Positions 46,362 to 55,772 of a stretch of 64,000 nt of DNA are shown piece after piece. The notes beneath the pieces were generated by a model. The model had not been told where the DNA came from. It ran no database searches and saw only the letters and a list, made by a program, of their open reading frames with translations. Each line of letters opens with the position of its first letter. Position 1 is the stretch's first letter. The position numbers were made by a program, and so were the translations under genes. Where the stretch lies: NCBI GenBank assembly GCA_945876035.1, contig CAMCMU010000001.1, forward strand, positions 124,001-188,000, given 5' to 3'. The stretch comes from Schlesneria paludicola DSM 18645. Its GTDB lineage: Bacteria > Planctomycetota > Planctomycetia > Planctomycetales > Planctomycetaceae.

Positions 46362-47936
46362 ATGGACGTCCTGCCTCGCATCACCCGGCAGCTTGTAGAG
46401 CTGTTTCGAACGATGACGCTCGGACAACGAGTGACATTCGTGATGGTGCCGTTGTTGATGCTTGTGGGTTTTGTCTGGTTTTTGACGGGGCATCACTTCG
46501 AAAATTTCCAGGCCGTGTCATTCGGAAAGTCCTTTGCGGCGAATGAGTTAGTTACTGCCGAACGGGCTTTGAATCAGGCCGGATTGACAAACTATCGCCG
46601 CGATGGCGGAAAAATTCTCGTATCGCCGGCGCAGCTCAATCGCTGTAACGCTGTTCTCGCCGAGTTCGATAACGTTCCGGGGGATCTTGGCTCACAAATT
46701 CTCAAACAGTTTGAGTCGCTAGGTCCGTTTTCAACCGATCGACAGCGGCAGGAGATGAAGGACGCGTTACTGCTGCAAGAATTGAGGCGAATGATTGAAG
46801 CCGTTCCCGACGTTGAGCATGCTCGCGTCGCCGTGGCCAATTCCGGCCGACGACTCTCATTTGGCCAAAAACCACACGTGACGGCCAATGTCACGATCAA
46901 ATCACGGGCAGGACGCGAGCTGTCCAGCCAACTGATCGAATCTGTACGTCAAGCGGTTGCCAGTATGGTTCCGGACCTCCATGCCTCCGAGGTGACCGTA
47001 TTCGACGTGATCCGGGGGCAGGCATTTACGGGTAACGCGAAAGACGGCGCACAGGACAACCACCAAGTGCAACGATTGCACGAATTCACTCGCCAGTACG
47101 AGCAACAGATTCAAAAAGCACTGTCATTCATTCCCAATACTAACATTGTCGTTCGCGTTGACATCGATTGTTTCAAATCAACGGTCTTGCGTCGCGAGGT
47201 GGCTCCTGAGTGGCGCAATTCGGCTCCTGTGACATCTTCGCCCGTTTCGATTCGACAAGCCTCTTTTGAGTCCGATTCGGCGTCTCATGTCACCGGATTT
47301 CGTGGCATCAGCGAGGGCAGTCGGAGGCCAAACTCCGGCGTTCCTCAGGACAGGAATGACAATCCTCTGGTTGAGGACATACCCCATGCCGTCCAAGTCA
47401 GTATCTCGATTCCCAGCGACTACTATCGTGATGTCGTCGCCAGTCGGAAAAGGATGGGTGAAACGAATCAGCTACGACTCGACTTAAAATCGATTGAAGA
47501 CGAGGTCGCGACAAAGGTCGAACGAACGGTCACGCGTTTGATTCCTGCAGGATCGCTCCAAAGTGCCGTGACCATTACAACCGTCGATCGACTGCCAGAC
47601 CATGAATCAAAGCCCCCTCTGTTGCCGGTTGAACAATTCCTGACTCTTGTTCGCAGGCACGGTGTGTCTGTCGGCCTTTGCCTTTTATCGCTGTGCGTCG
47701 TCCGAAAAATGGCTCTACTCACCCAAACTCGGAGTCCTCTGAACACAGGACCCGAACCAAAATTCATTCCGCTCCTACACGACGACGTCATTCAGGAGGC
47801 AGCTGCCGTAAAACCCGTAGGCTCGAATTCAGGCCAAACCGTGTCATTATTGCGGGACGGCATTCGAAGCCTCGCTGATTCAGATCCGGTAACGACTGCA
47901 GCCGTGCTGGAAAAATGGCTGTCCGAAGCCAGCTGA
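46362..47936 (+). CDS. fliF: Flagellar M-ring protein FliF
   Basis: A 524-residue MS-ring protein. Membrane helix 1 is residues 24-42 (VTFVMVPLLMLVGFVWFL), followed by the YscJ/FliF ring-building domain (about 50-220, with MIEAVPDVEHARVAVANSG near 145), the FliF C-terminal domain (260-420), membrane helix 2 near 433-450 (GVSVGLCLLSLCVVRKMAL) and a C-terminal cytoplasmic tail DPVTTAAVLEKWL at the place where FliF binds FliG. The length is near the family norm (530-560). It is followed by fliG after 91 bases. No other flagellar gene lies in the window; in planctomycetes flagellar genes are often scattered. Confidence 0.9.
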   Translation: MDVLPRITRQLVELFRTMTLGQRVTFVMVPLLMLVGFVWFLTGHHFENFQAVSFGKSFAANELVTAERALNQAGLTNYRRDGGKILVSPAQLNRCNAVLAEFDNVPGDLGSQILKQFESLGPFSTDRQRQEMKDALLLQELRRMIEAVPDVEHARVAVANSGRRLSFGQKPHVTANVTIKSRAGRELSSQLIESVRQAVASMVPDLHASEVTVFDVIRGQAFTGNAKDGAQDNHQVQRLHEFTRQYEQQIQKALSFIPNTNIVVRVDIDCFKSTVLRREVAPEWRNSAPVTSSPVSIRQASFESDSASHVTGFRGISEGSRRPNSGVPQDRNDNPLVEDIPHAVQVSISIPSDYYRDVVASRKRMGETNQLRLDLKSIEDEVATKVERTVTRLIPAGSLQSAVTITTVDRLPDHESKPPLLPVEQFLTLVRRHGVSVGLCLLSLCVVRKMALLTQTRSPLNTGPEPKFIPLLHDDVIQEAAAVKPVGSNSGQTVSLLRDGIRSLADSDPVTTAAVLEKWLSEAS

Positions 47937-48027
47937 TAGCAAAAATTTCGATCCTGTCAGCCAAACTTTTTTGATCCCAATTTCACATTATGACCGCTCA
48001 ACGGACGACGCACATGAATGCCCTCTC

Positions 48028-49032
48028 ATGAATGGTCCTCAAAAAGCTGCAATTCTTCTCCTGAGCCTTGAGCAGACAGCGGCCGCCCAAATCCTGAGGC
48101 TTTTGCCGCGAGAGTTGGTTGAGTGCGTGACGCTTGCCATTGCAGAGACTGAAATTACTTGTCTCAATAAACTTAAACAGGATTCCGTATTCGAAGAGTT
48201 CCAGTTACGGTTTCAGGATCAACCTACGTTGCGTTACGGAGGCCCAGAGTCTGCTCGTGAGATCCTCGTCCAGGCGATCGAAAACGGCGAGAACGTCACG
48301 ACGGACAATCCGGACGATCTGAGAATCTCCGCCGGACCGTTTGCCTTCCTGTGCCAACGGCCGACTGATCAAATTCACGCACTCTTAGTTGATGAATCAC
48401 CTCAATTAATCGCCCTTGTTGCAGCCCATTTGCCGCCGGAATATTCGGCTTCCTTGCTGGCTGACTTTCCCAAGGAACATCAAACAGATGTCCTACAACG
48501 TATTTCGCGGCTTGGTGAGACTAATCTTGAAATCCTCATGGACATTGCCGCCATTCTAAAATCTCGTTTGCAATCGATTGCCACCCAACCAACTGAACGG
48601 ATGAGAGATACGGCGATTCCCTCGGGATTGTCATCCAAACGCAAATTGTCGTCGGTGAATGCGTCCGACATCTCCCCTACAGCACGGGATGTCCTCCAAC
48701 AGCGGACATCGTTCTCATTCGATGACTTGCCGAAATATGACAATGAGGAACTAGCGTTGATTGTTCGCGAAACGACCGATTGCAACTGGGCGATAGTGCT
48801 CAAAACAATCTCCGAACCGATTCGACGCAAGGTACTCAGGTGCGTATCAATTCCATTAGCGCAAGAGCTGAAAACGGAAATGGACGCACTTGGCCCCATT
48901 CGCTTAAGCGAGATCACGACAGCCCGGCAGAGGATTGCGGACAAAATTCACAAACTCAAAGAGGATCACCGGAACGAATCCTCAACTCCCGATCTCCGAG
49001 CCACGTCCTATCTTGCCAGACGAGTTCAATGA
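48028..49032 (+). CDS. fliG: Flagellar motor switch protein FliG
   Basis: A 334-residue protein with the FliG layout. The N-terminal domain begins MNGPQKAAILLLSLEQTAAAQ and should bind FliF; the middle domain has DESPQLIALVAAHLPPEYSA near 115, where the EHPQ motif of other FliG reads ESPQ; the C-terminal domain starts near 225 with FSFDDLPKYDNEELALIVRE and includes GPIRLSEITTARQRIADKI near 290. In the torque helix (SIPLAQELKTEMDALGPIRL), the positions matching E. coli R281, D288 and D289 read Pro, Thr and Glu, while K264 and R297 equivalents are kept (alignment from memory). The ATG at 48028 replaces an upstream in-frame TTG (47971) because it begins the conserved N terminus. Confidence 0.85.
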   Translation: MNGPQKAAILLLSLEQTAAAQILRLLPRELVECVTLAIAETEITCLNKLKQDSVFEEFQLRFQDQPTLRYGGPESAREILVQAIENGENVTTDNPDDLRISAGPFAFLCQRPTDQIHALLVDESPQLIALVAAHLPPEYSASLLADFPKEHQTDVLQRISRLGETNLEILMDIAAILKSRLQSIATQPTERMRDTAIPSGLSSKRKLSSVNASDISPTARDVLQQRTSFSFDDLPKYDNEELALIVRETTDCNWAIVLKTISEPIRRKVLRCVSIPLAQELKTEMDALGPIRLSEITTARQRIADKIHKLKEDHRNESSTPDLRATSYLARRVQ

Positions 49033-49205
49033 TGACGATGCCGAGTGGTCGGACAGCATTTGTTGACCCTGTGACAGCCCCGACACGGTTCCGGATTGGG
49101 GGGGCGGTATCAACGGCCGAATGATCGCGCCATGCGGGACGGCGTGCCATGTGATGTTTTGAGCTGACGTGGTTTGCAGATACTTAAAGCATCCAGCGTT
49201 GTCGT

Positions 49206-50528
49206 TTAAAGCCCAACGACCTCGAAACCCTTGCGATACTCTTTATGAATGAATCCTGAAGCTCTTGTACTGTTGCTGGCCCGCAAATTAGCCGCGTCCC
49301 AAATGAGCTTCTCACCAGCACGAAATGCGACGATCCCCAGCAGAACCGTCTCGGTCAGAGCACCTGAGTAGTCAAAGTTGCAAGTCGTTGCTGAGCCTGT
49401 TTGACAGGCCTTAACCCACTCATTCCAATGACCGATCGACTGGGGAATGCTCGGTTCGGGAGCCTTCCAATCCTCAAAATCCTCCTGCGGTAGAAGCTGC
49501 CTCCGCTCGTAATCAGCCACCAGCATTCCTGTCTCACCGACAAACAGAATGCCAAGTCCCCAGTCGCTGAGCGACCTGCCATTGTGATCTTTCGTTTCCT
49601 TCACGAGGTCAAAGTGGGCATGCCCATCTGACCAATAGAACTTGAGTGGGGTGCTGGCTCCCGCCTGGCCGGGGAACTCGTAGACGGCCTTGGTCCACGT
49701 TGGTGCGCCCTCCGGATGAACCGCGGGACCCTCACAGGAAACGGTGAGCGGATGTCGCAGATTCAGCGCCCAGAACGGCAAGTCCATTACATGACATGCC
49801 ATGTCTCCAAACGTTCCCGAGCCATAGTCCCAGAACTGCCGCCAGTTGACTGGGTGAATTCCATCGCAATACGGGTGCGCCTTTGCCGGGCCGAGCCACA
49901 GGTCCCAATCTAAATTGGGCGGGACCGGCTTCTGGACCGCAAAGCGTCCATTCGACCACCCCTTATTGCACCAGTTGTAAACGGCTGAGACCCTGCCAAT
50001 CGCTCCCCCCTGAATGAGTTCGACGACACGGCGGTAATTGTCCGTGGAATGGATCTGCGTCCCCATCTGCGTTGCCAGATTCTTCTTGGTCGCCAGCCTC
50101 GAAAGAGCACGCGCCTCCGCGACTGTGTGCGACAAAGGCTTCTCACAATAGACGTGCTTACCAAGATCGAGCGCCAGCGACGCGGCGGGTGCATGCGTAT
50201 GATCTGCGGTGGAAACAACAACCGCATCGCACTTGTTGACCTCCGCTTCAAGCATCTTGCGGTAATCCCGGTAGATCCGCGCCGCAGGCCAGCGTTCAGA
50301 GGCCGTTCTTAAGAAAATCTCATCCACGTCACAGAACGCGACAATGTTCTGACTCGCCAACTCGTCGAGATTATTCCGGGCCTTATTCGCCACACCCACC
50401 GCAGCAATGTTTAACTTGTCGTTTGGTCCGTCTTCGGCCCGCACGGAAGACTTTCCCGCGAACAGTCCTGTTCCAATCAAAACGCTCGACTTCTGCAGAA
50501 ACTGACGACGCAGCAGAGAACGTGGCAT
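49206..50528 (-). CDS. Gfo/Idh/MocA family oxidoreductase (Tat-exported)
   Basis: A 440-residue NAD(P)-dependent oxidoreductase with a twin-arginine leader (LLRRQFLQKSSVLIGTGLFA). The nucleotide fold begins LNIAAVGVANKARNN near 39, the catalytic EKP is in HVYCEKPLSHTVAEA near 126, and the C-terminal domain has YGSGTFGDMACHVMDLPFWALN near 240, in the same place as GGEMTNWGAHGVDQIQW of the sibling at 28637. AGGGA lies ten bases before the ATG. It faces fliG across 173 bases. A near-perfect 26-base palindrome sits 37 bases before its start (50565-50590). Confidence 0.92.
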   Translation of the reverse strand: MPRSLLRRQFLQKSSVLIGTGLFAGKSSVRAEDGPNDKLNIAAVGVANKARNNLDELASQNIVAFCDVDEIFLRTASERWPAARIYRDYRKMLEAEVNKCDAVVVSTADHTHAPAASLALDLGKHVYCEKPLSHTVAEARALSRLATKKNLATQMGTQIHSTDNYRRVVELIQGGAIGRVSAVYNWCNKGWSNGRFAVQKPVPPNLDWDLWLGPAKAHPYCDGIHPVNWRQFWDYGSGTFGDMACHVMDLPFWALNLRHPLTVSCEGPAVHPEGAPTWTKAVYEFPGQAGASTPLKFYWSDGHAHFDLVKETKDHNGRSLSDWGLGILFVGETGMLVADYERRQLLPQEDFEDWKAPEPSIPQSIGHWNEWVKACQTGSATTCNFDYSGALTETVLLGIVAFRAGEKLIWDAANLRASNSTRASGFIHKEYRKGFEVVGL

Positions 50529-50893
50529 GGCACATCCCTTTTTCTTGATGTTGCTCTCGCGACCGGGACATCTTTCATGAAAGACGTCCCTTGATGATGA
50601 TCATTGTATTCCAAGCGGAGGCAATCCGAATTCAAGCATTCGACAACTCCACCCTGTGAAAATCGCCGGGGGACATCTGTATTCGGTGTTTTTGGTTGTC
50701 ATTTCAGGTCGGCCCGTCAATCAATCGGCCGATCAAAAAGGCGTCAGCCTTGACTGCCAAGGAATGGCGATGACGGTTGATTTCGTCGACGATCACCGGA
50801 ATCACCTAAAGAATCACCGCGCCGTGTTCGCCGATTTAAAACGTTCAATTCCAACGATCTGCCGAGTCACTGCCAACACGAGCCATCCGTTTT
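50529..50893. other. Intergenic region with a 26-bp near-perfect palindrome
   Basis: About 365 bases between the DUF1501 stop and the oxidoreductase start, both on the minus strand. No gene is apparent. The palindrome at 50565-50590 (GGGACATCTTTCA then TGAAAGACGTCCC) pairs at 12 of 13 positions with no spacer and lies 37 bases before the start codon, a place fit for a regulator site. Confidence 0.5.
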
Positions 50894-52336
50894 TCAGGCC
50901 AACAGTTCCTGCACTACGCGAGCTTTGGTCACCTTCGCATCGGTCAAAGTCTCCTCGACGCCATGGTGTCGGAACGTCAATCGATTTTGATCGAGACCCA
51001 ATTGATGCAGGATCGTGGCCAAGAAGTCCGGCACACTCACACGATCTTCAACGGCTCGGTAACCGAGTTCATCGGTTGCCCCGTGACTATATCCCGGTTT
51101 GAATCCACCGCCGGCCAAGAACAGACTGAAGGCGTGGCGATTATGATCACGCCCATCCTTGCCTTGTGTGATGGGCAATCGCCCGAACTCTCCGGCCCAA
51201 ATCACAATCGTGTCGTCCAGCATTCCGCGGTTTTTAAGATCGGTAATCAACGCCGCCGTCGGCTGATCCGTCATTCCACAGAGTTCTTTGACGCGATTCG
51301 AGTTGTTGCTGTGAGTGTCCCACGGGCTTCCCGGTCCTGGAAAGACTTGTACGAAGCGGACACCGGCTTCCACCAATCGGCGGGCCATTAAGCAGCGACG
51401 CCCATACCCCTCGGTGACGGGATTGTCGAGGCCGTACATTCGGCGTGTGGCTTCGGTTTCCGTCGACAGGTCAACCACGTTTTCAGCCGACATCTGCATC
51501 CGCGCGGCTAATTCGTAATTGCGAATTCGCGTTTCAAGTTCCGATTCTTGTGGATAGTTTCGACGGTGACGCTGATTCAACCAGGCTAATAATTCCAGAC
51601 TCTTGTGTTGGACTCCAGCTGGCGACACGACGAATGGCTTGAGATTGTGAACCGCTGCGCCTCGAGAATTAAACTCTGTACCTCGGTACAGAGCGGGCAG
51701 CCAACCGTTGTCCCACAACCGAGACCCATTGCCCGGCGGACCGTCGGGATCGAGTAGCACGAGATACGCGGGCAAATCTTGGCTTTCCGTTCCCAAACCA
51801 TAGGACACCCACGATCCGAGAGTGGGTCGGCCGGGCGTAATCTTACCCGTTTGAAACAGTTGCTGTGCCTCAGGATGATTGTTGTTCTCGCTATACATCG
51901 ACCGGACCAGACACAAGTCGTCTGCCAGTTCACCCGTATGCACTAACAGCTCCGAGAGTACCATTCCCGATTCACCGCGCGGCCGGAACTGAAACGGGCT
52001 TCCCAGAAGCTGCTGCGATTCGCTCCCTTTTTGAAAGCTCTCCACACTTTTCGTAGGAAGCTTCTCACCGTTTCGCTTGGAGAGTTCCGGCTTCGGGTCA
52101 AATAAATCCATTTGACTTGGCCCGCCCTCTTGAACGAGTTGGATCACGGCCTTGGCTTTTGAGGGGAAGTGCCCCGTGCGGGAATGCAAATTGAGCGCCC
52201 GTGGGACGGTGTTCGCCGATTCGGCCAAGACACCTTCGGCACCGAGAAGTTGCGCTAATGCCACACTTCCTAAGCCGAGACCGCAGTGCTGCAAAAAGTC
52301 GCGTCTCGATTTCCAATCAGGCAGCCCGTGGTTCAT
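50894..52336 (-). CDS. DUF1501 family protein, partner of DUF1553 gene
   Basis: A 480-residue DUF1501 protein. A twin-arginine leader (KSRRDFLQHCGLGLGSVAL) begins after MNHGLPDW; family blocks are AKAVIQLVQEGGPSQMDLFDP, EMVLSELLVHTGELADDLCL-type sequence near 140, MARRLVEAGVRFVQVFPG near 330, WDTHSNNSNRVKELC and VIWAGEFGRLPITQGKDGRDHN. It starts five bases after the DUF1553 stop, at an ATG preceded by GGAG at eight bases, so the pair is one operon. The pairing DUF1553-DUF1501 is characteristic of planctomycetes; the pair is proposed to act on complex sugars, which is not shown. A longer frame to 52387 lacks a ribosome site and would overlap the upstream gene. Confidence 0.92.
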   Translation of the reverse strand: MNHGLPDWKSRRDFLQHCGLGLGSVALAQLLGAEGVLAESANTVPRALNLHSRTGHFPSKAKAVIQLVQEGGPSQMDLFDPKPELSKRNGEKLPTKSVESFQKGSESQQLLGSPFQFRPRGESGMVLSELLVHTGELADDLCLVRSMYSENNNHPEAQQLFQTGKITPGRPTLGSWVSYGLGTESQDLPAYLVLLDPDGPPGNGSRLWDNGWLPALYRGTEFNSRGAAVHNLKPFVVSPAGVQHKSLELLAWLNQRHRRNYPQESELETRIRNYELAARMQMSAENVVDLSTETEATRRMYGLDNPVTEGYGRRCLMARRLVEAGVRFVQVFPGPGSPWDTHSNNSNRVKELCGMTDQPTAALITDLKNRGMLDDTIVIWAGEFGRLPITQGKDGRDHNRHAFSLFLAGGGFKPGYSHGATDELGYRAVEDRVSVPDFLATILHQLGLDQNRLTFRHHGVEETLTDAKVTKARVVQELLA

Positions 52337-52341
52337 GGAAC

Positions 52342-55071
52342 TTACTCCAAGTAAATAAATTCGTTCGTATTCAGCAGCGTGTGGCAAAATTTCACCAGCG
52401 CCTGAAACGGCAATTGTTCTGGAGGGAATTCTCCGGTGTCGAGCAACCTCTGCTGCTGTCCAAGAAAATCCCGGCAGCGTTCCAATTCGTCATCATCCGG
52501 CAAACGGATCAATGTGAGCCGAAATGCCCGCGTCATCTGATCGTCGATTCTGGGGCCCGCGTCCCGCATAACCCGATGCGCCAATTGTTCTGCTTGTTGC
52601 CAGACAACATCACCGTTCATCATGGTCAGTGACTGCAAGGGGACTGCTGACGCCTGTCGTGCGGGACAATTGATATTCATGCTCGGCTGATCAAACACAC
52701 TGAGGAACGACAAATTACACTGCCGGCGATTGAGTAAATACAGGCTGCGACGCCATCGAGAGGCCGGTGACAGTAGATCTTTTTCGGAGAGCACGGTCAT
52801 CCCATCAGGCCGCACGGCAGTCAGGATTGGCGGGCCACCAATCTCGAGATTCAACGTATCACTGGCCGACAGCATCGCATCTCGAATGGATTCCGATTCC
52901 AGACGTCGAAATCGCATTTTCCACAGCAATTCGTTCCCCGGATCCTCGATTTCGGGATCCACGATCTCACGCCCCGGATGGGCCATGAATGATCCCTTCG
53001 CATCATTCGGCTCGTGGCGATAAGTTGCCTGTCGGTAGGTCCTCGACAGGAGGATCGTCCGCAGCAAGGGCTTGATTTTCCAGCCTCCGCGGACGAATTC
53101 ATAGGACAACCATTCGAGTAACTCCGGGTGTGTCGGCGGCGTCCCAGTGACCCCAAAATTATCGCGCGTCGCCACAATTCCCCGTCCCGTCAGTTGGCCC
53201 CAAAGTCGATTGACCAAGAGGCGTACGGCTAAGGCCGATGCGGAAGACTGCGGATCGGTAATCCACCGCGCAAGTGCGGTGCGTCGTCCGCTGGTCACGC
53301 CACTGACCGGCTTCGAAGGCATCCATTCCGCGATCTGTGAGTTCGACAAGGCCTCGACAAACCCTGGTTCCACCTGACGCTCCGGCGACTCATGATCTCC
53401 CCGATTCAGCACATGGGTTGCCGGGGGATCGCCGACGTCATAAATCGCTTGAACAAGACCGTACCGACGTCGCCCGTTATGCAGCGTTGCAGTCGCCTCG
53501 GCGATTTCTGTCTTTTCGTTCTGATCCGCGCTGGTAAGAAACGGTGCGGCATCCTCTAACGTAAATTTCAACAGCGATTCGAATTTCTTGGCCAAGTACA
53601 GTTGGATTTCGTCCCGTTGTTCTTTCGGTATCTCCAACGCTTTTTTCGTATCCGCTCGAATCGGTTCTGGTAAGGCAGCTAGCCGGGTTTCGAGAACGCG
53701 TTCGGAATACGGTTGTTTCAAGGCGTCCCCACGCTCTTTAAGTTTGGCGATCTGTCCCTCAAGCGTCTTATTGTGCTCGTCAATCACAACCTTCTCGGAT
53801 TCCGGAACATCCGGCAGGGGACGCGTTTGGGGGCTCTTCCATCGATCAGGGTTGAAGGCGGGGGTGAACACGGCCATCAATCGGTAGTAGTCCTCCTGGG
53901 TCACCGGTTCAAATTTGTGATCATGACAACGGGCACACTGGAGACTGAGACCCAAGAAGTTGCTGCCGAAAATCTGCAACGTATCGTATAAGACTTCGTA
54001 CCGCTTGAGGACCGGTGAAATCCCCTCATCCGTTCGATCCTCGGCATTTCGCAAGTAGCCTGTCGCAATCAATGGCTCAAGCGTGGCTGTGGTATATTTT
54101 TCGGCGATACGCCAGTCGCTGATTTCGTCTCCCGCGAGTTGTTCCGAGATGAATTCGTTGAACGGTTTATCGGCGTTGAAGGCCCGCACGACATAATCTC
54201 GAAAGAGCCACTTGTTGTCTGTGCGAATGAATTGGGCAATATTCACATCATATCCCAGTGTGTCGACATAACCGGAGAGATCCAACCAATGACGCCCCCA
54301 GCATTCACCAAAGGTCGGCGTGGCCAGCAATCGATCAACGAACCGCTCATACGCATCCGCACCGGGATCGCGTAAGAACTCATCGATCACCTCCGGGGAA
54401 GGTGGAAGTCCGGTAACATCGATTGAAACCCGCCGCAACAAGGCCACTAATCCGGCAACCGGGGTCAGCGATAGCCCGCGTTCTTCAAGCTTGGCGATGA
54501 CGAAGGCATCGACCGGTGTGTTCACGTCGTCGGCCGACGAGGAGATCTGAGGCACAGGTACCAACACCAGTGGACGGAACGACCAGTGCGTTGCACCCGT
54601 GCGGCGATGCGGTTCGGTGTCGCTGGCTTCTGGCCATAGGGCGCCTTCGCTGATCCACCGCTTCACGGCAGCGATTTCGGCATCGGCCAACTTCCCATTC
54701 GGTGGCATCTTGAGTTCGCCATGTTGTTCTATCGCTTCGATGAGGAGGCTCGCGTCAGGTTCGCCGGGCACCACGACAGCACCCGAATCCCCACCTTGTA
54801 GTAGTTCCTCGCGTCGCGTTAATCGCAAATTCCCGTGACTCTTTTTTTCGCCATGACACGCATGACAGCGGGCAACCAACAACGGGCGTATTTTGAGCTC
54901 AAAGAGCTGATCAGCGGGAATCGTATGCGGGGAAGGAGGAACGTCCCGCGTCGGGGTAATTTCCGTAGCGAACGTGTCGGTCTCGACATGGCCCGTACCC
55001 CAAACGGCAATCGTCACGCCGAGAAAACAGCCTAATAAACGTGTCACAGACGTGCCTTTCGTGATCAACAC
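52342..55071 (-). CDS. DUF1549/DUF1553 protein with PSCyt1 cytochrome-like domain
   Basis: A 909-residue exported protein. The N-terminal signal (RLLGCFLGVTIAVWGTGHV) is followed by a PSCyt1 domain, whose haem motif CHACHG near residue 70 and the typical GGDSGAVVVPGEPDASLL and PPNGKLADAEIAAVKRWISEGA stretches are seen. PSCyt2/DUF1549 follows (ATPTFGECWGRHWLDLSGYVDT near 250, then CARCHDHKFEPVTQEDYYRLM near 375), and PSD1/DUF1553 fills the C-terminal half (LARWITDPQSSASALAVRLL near 600, RTILLSRTYRQATY near 680). The start is uncertain: GTG at 55071 has no ribosome site, whereas GTG at 55047 (MTRLLGCFLG) has AAAGG seven bases before it. DUF1501 follows at once. Confidence 0.92.
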   Translation of the reverse strand: MLITKGTSVTRLLGCFLGVTIAVWGTGHVETDTFATEITPTRDVPPSPHTIPADQLFELKIRPLLVARCHACHGEKKSHGNLRLTRREELLQGGDSGAVVVPGEPDASLLIEAIEQHGELKMPPNGKLADAEIAAVKRWISEGALWPEASDTEPHRRTGATHWSFRPLVLVPVPQISSSADDVNTPVDAFVIAKLEERGLSLTPVAGLVALLRRVSIDVTGLPPSPEVIDEFLRDPGADAYERFVDRLLATPTFGECWGRHWLDLSGYVDTLGYDVNIAQFIRTDNKWLFRDYVVRAFNADKPFNEFISEQLAGDEISDWRIAEKYTTATLEPLIATGYLRNAEDRTDEGISPVLKRYEVLYDTLQIFGSNFLGLSLQCARCHDHKFEPVTQEDYYRLMAVFTPAFNPDRWKSPQTRPLPDVPESEKVVIDEHNKTLEGQIAKLKERGDALKQPYSERVLETRLAALPEPIRADTKKALEIPKEQRDEIQLYLAKKFESLLKFTLEDAAPFLTSADQNEKTEIAEATATLHNGRRRYGLVQAIYDVGDPPATHVLNRGDHESPERQVEPGFVEALSNSQIAEWMPSKPVSGVTSGRRTALARWITDPQSSASALAVRLLVNRLWGQLTGRGIVATRDNFGVTGTPPTHPELLEWLSYEFVRGGWKIKPLLRTILLSRTYRQATYRHEPNDAKGSFMAHPGREIVDPEIEDPGNELLWKMRFRRLESESIRDAMLSASDTLNLEIGGPPILTAVRPDGMTVLSEKDLLSPASRWRRSLYLLNRRQCNLSFLSVFDQPSMNINCPARQASAVPLQSLTMMNGDVVWQQAEQLAHRVMRDAGPRIDDQMTRAFRLTLIRLPDDDELERCRDFLGQQQRLLDTGEFPPEQLPFQALVKFCHTLLNTNEFIYLE

Positions 55072-55772
55072 AGCGAGTTTGCCAACAGCGGGGCTCGTGA
55101 CATGGATCCATCGTCTCGACTCTCACGGTATCGGGCTTCAACCGGTTCAAACATCATCCCGCGTCTGATCGGTCTCTCACACAACACATCGTCTCTTCAT
55201 GACACAACGACTTTGACCGAGCAGAATCGCGATCCCCCACCACACCTCAGCCCGGCACACCTCAGCCCGGCACACCTCAGCCCGGCACATCGAAGCCGGG
55301 CGTTCCACGAGTCGCGTCTCCGGCAGGAGAGTTTCGGTGCTTTGCCTACCGTACCGATCGTAACGGAAGCGGTTGAGGTAGGGCTCGCCGGCCTGAATCG
55401 CAATCCTTGTAGCAGAGTATCCCAAGCAGAGTCACGGACTTCAATCGTTTGATATCTCAACCGACCGATGCCTCGGTTTTTGGAGATCGCGAAATCAGCC
55501 GGATCTCGGTTTCGATGGTTATGCCCGAGCATAGACCAATACACGCCACAAGAAGCGAAAGCCTCTTCTTTAGTATGCTCCTGGATCCCAGCAAAATCAA
55601 CCCGAAATGGATCACTTACGCCAGATCGCACACCAACCCGAAGAGCCTGACACGATGGCATTCTGATAGACATCCTGCGACTTCTCCGCCCCGGGTATCG
55701 TCTGCCAAACGGGTCCAGATGTCGTGGATCTCTAGGAACCGCACTTCAGCGGACCATGACTGTTTTGAAGAG
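55072..55772. other. Intergenic region with a 15-base tandem repeat
   Basis: About 700 bases between the two-component receiver gene and the DUF1553 gene. A 15-base unit CACCTCAGCCCGGCA is repeated three times in tandem at 55243-55287, and an imperfect fourth copy leads into a GCCCGGC/GCCGGGC hairpin. Open frames here are shadows of low-complexity sequence. I see no gene. Confidence 0.6.
55243..55287. repeat. Three tandem copies of a 15-base unit
   Basis: Unit CACCTCAGCCCGGCA occurs at 55243-55257, 55258-55272 and 55273-55287. The unit length is a multiple of three and would encode a repeated five-residue block on either strand, but no real gene covers it. It could be a variable-number repeat. 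Confidence 0.8.

Noticed and set aside
47971-48027. TTG start for fliG adding 19 residues
   Set aside because: The added residues do not resemble FliG N termini, and the ATG at 48028 begins the conserved block.
55243-55287. Possible CRISPR array
   Set aside because: The units are only 15 bases and directly adjacent, with no spacers and no cas genes nearby.
55197-55673. Minus-strand 158-residue open frame over the tandem repeat
   Set aside because: Its repeated Cys-Arg-Ala-Gly-Leu-type C terminus comes from the DNA tandem repeat; no ribosome site or family is seen.
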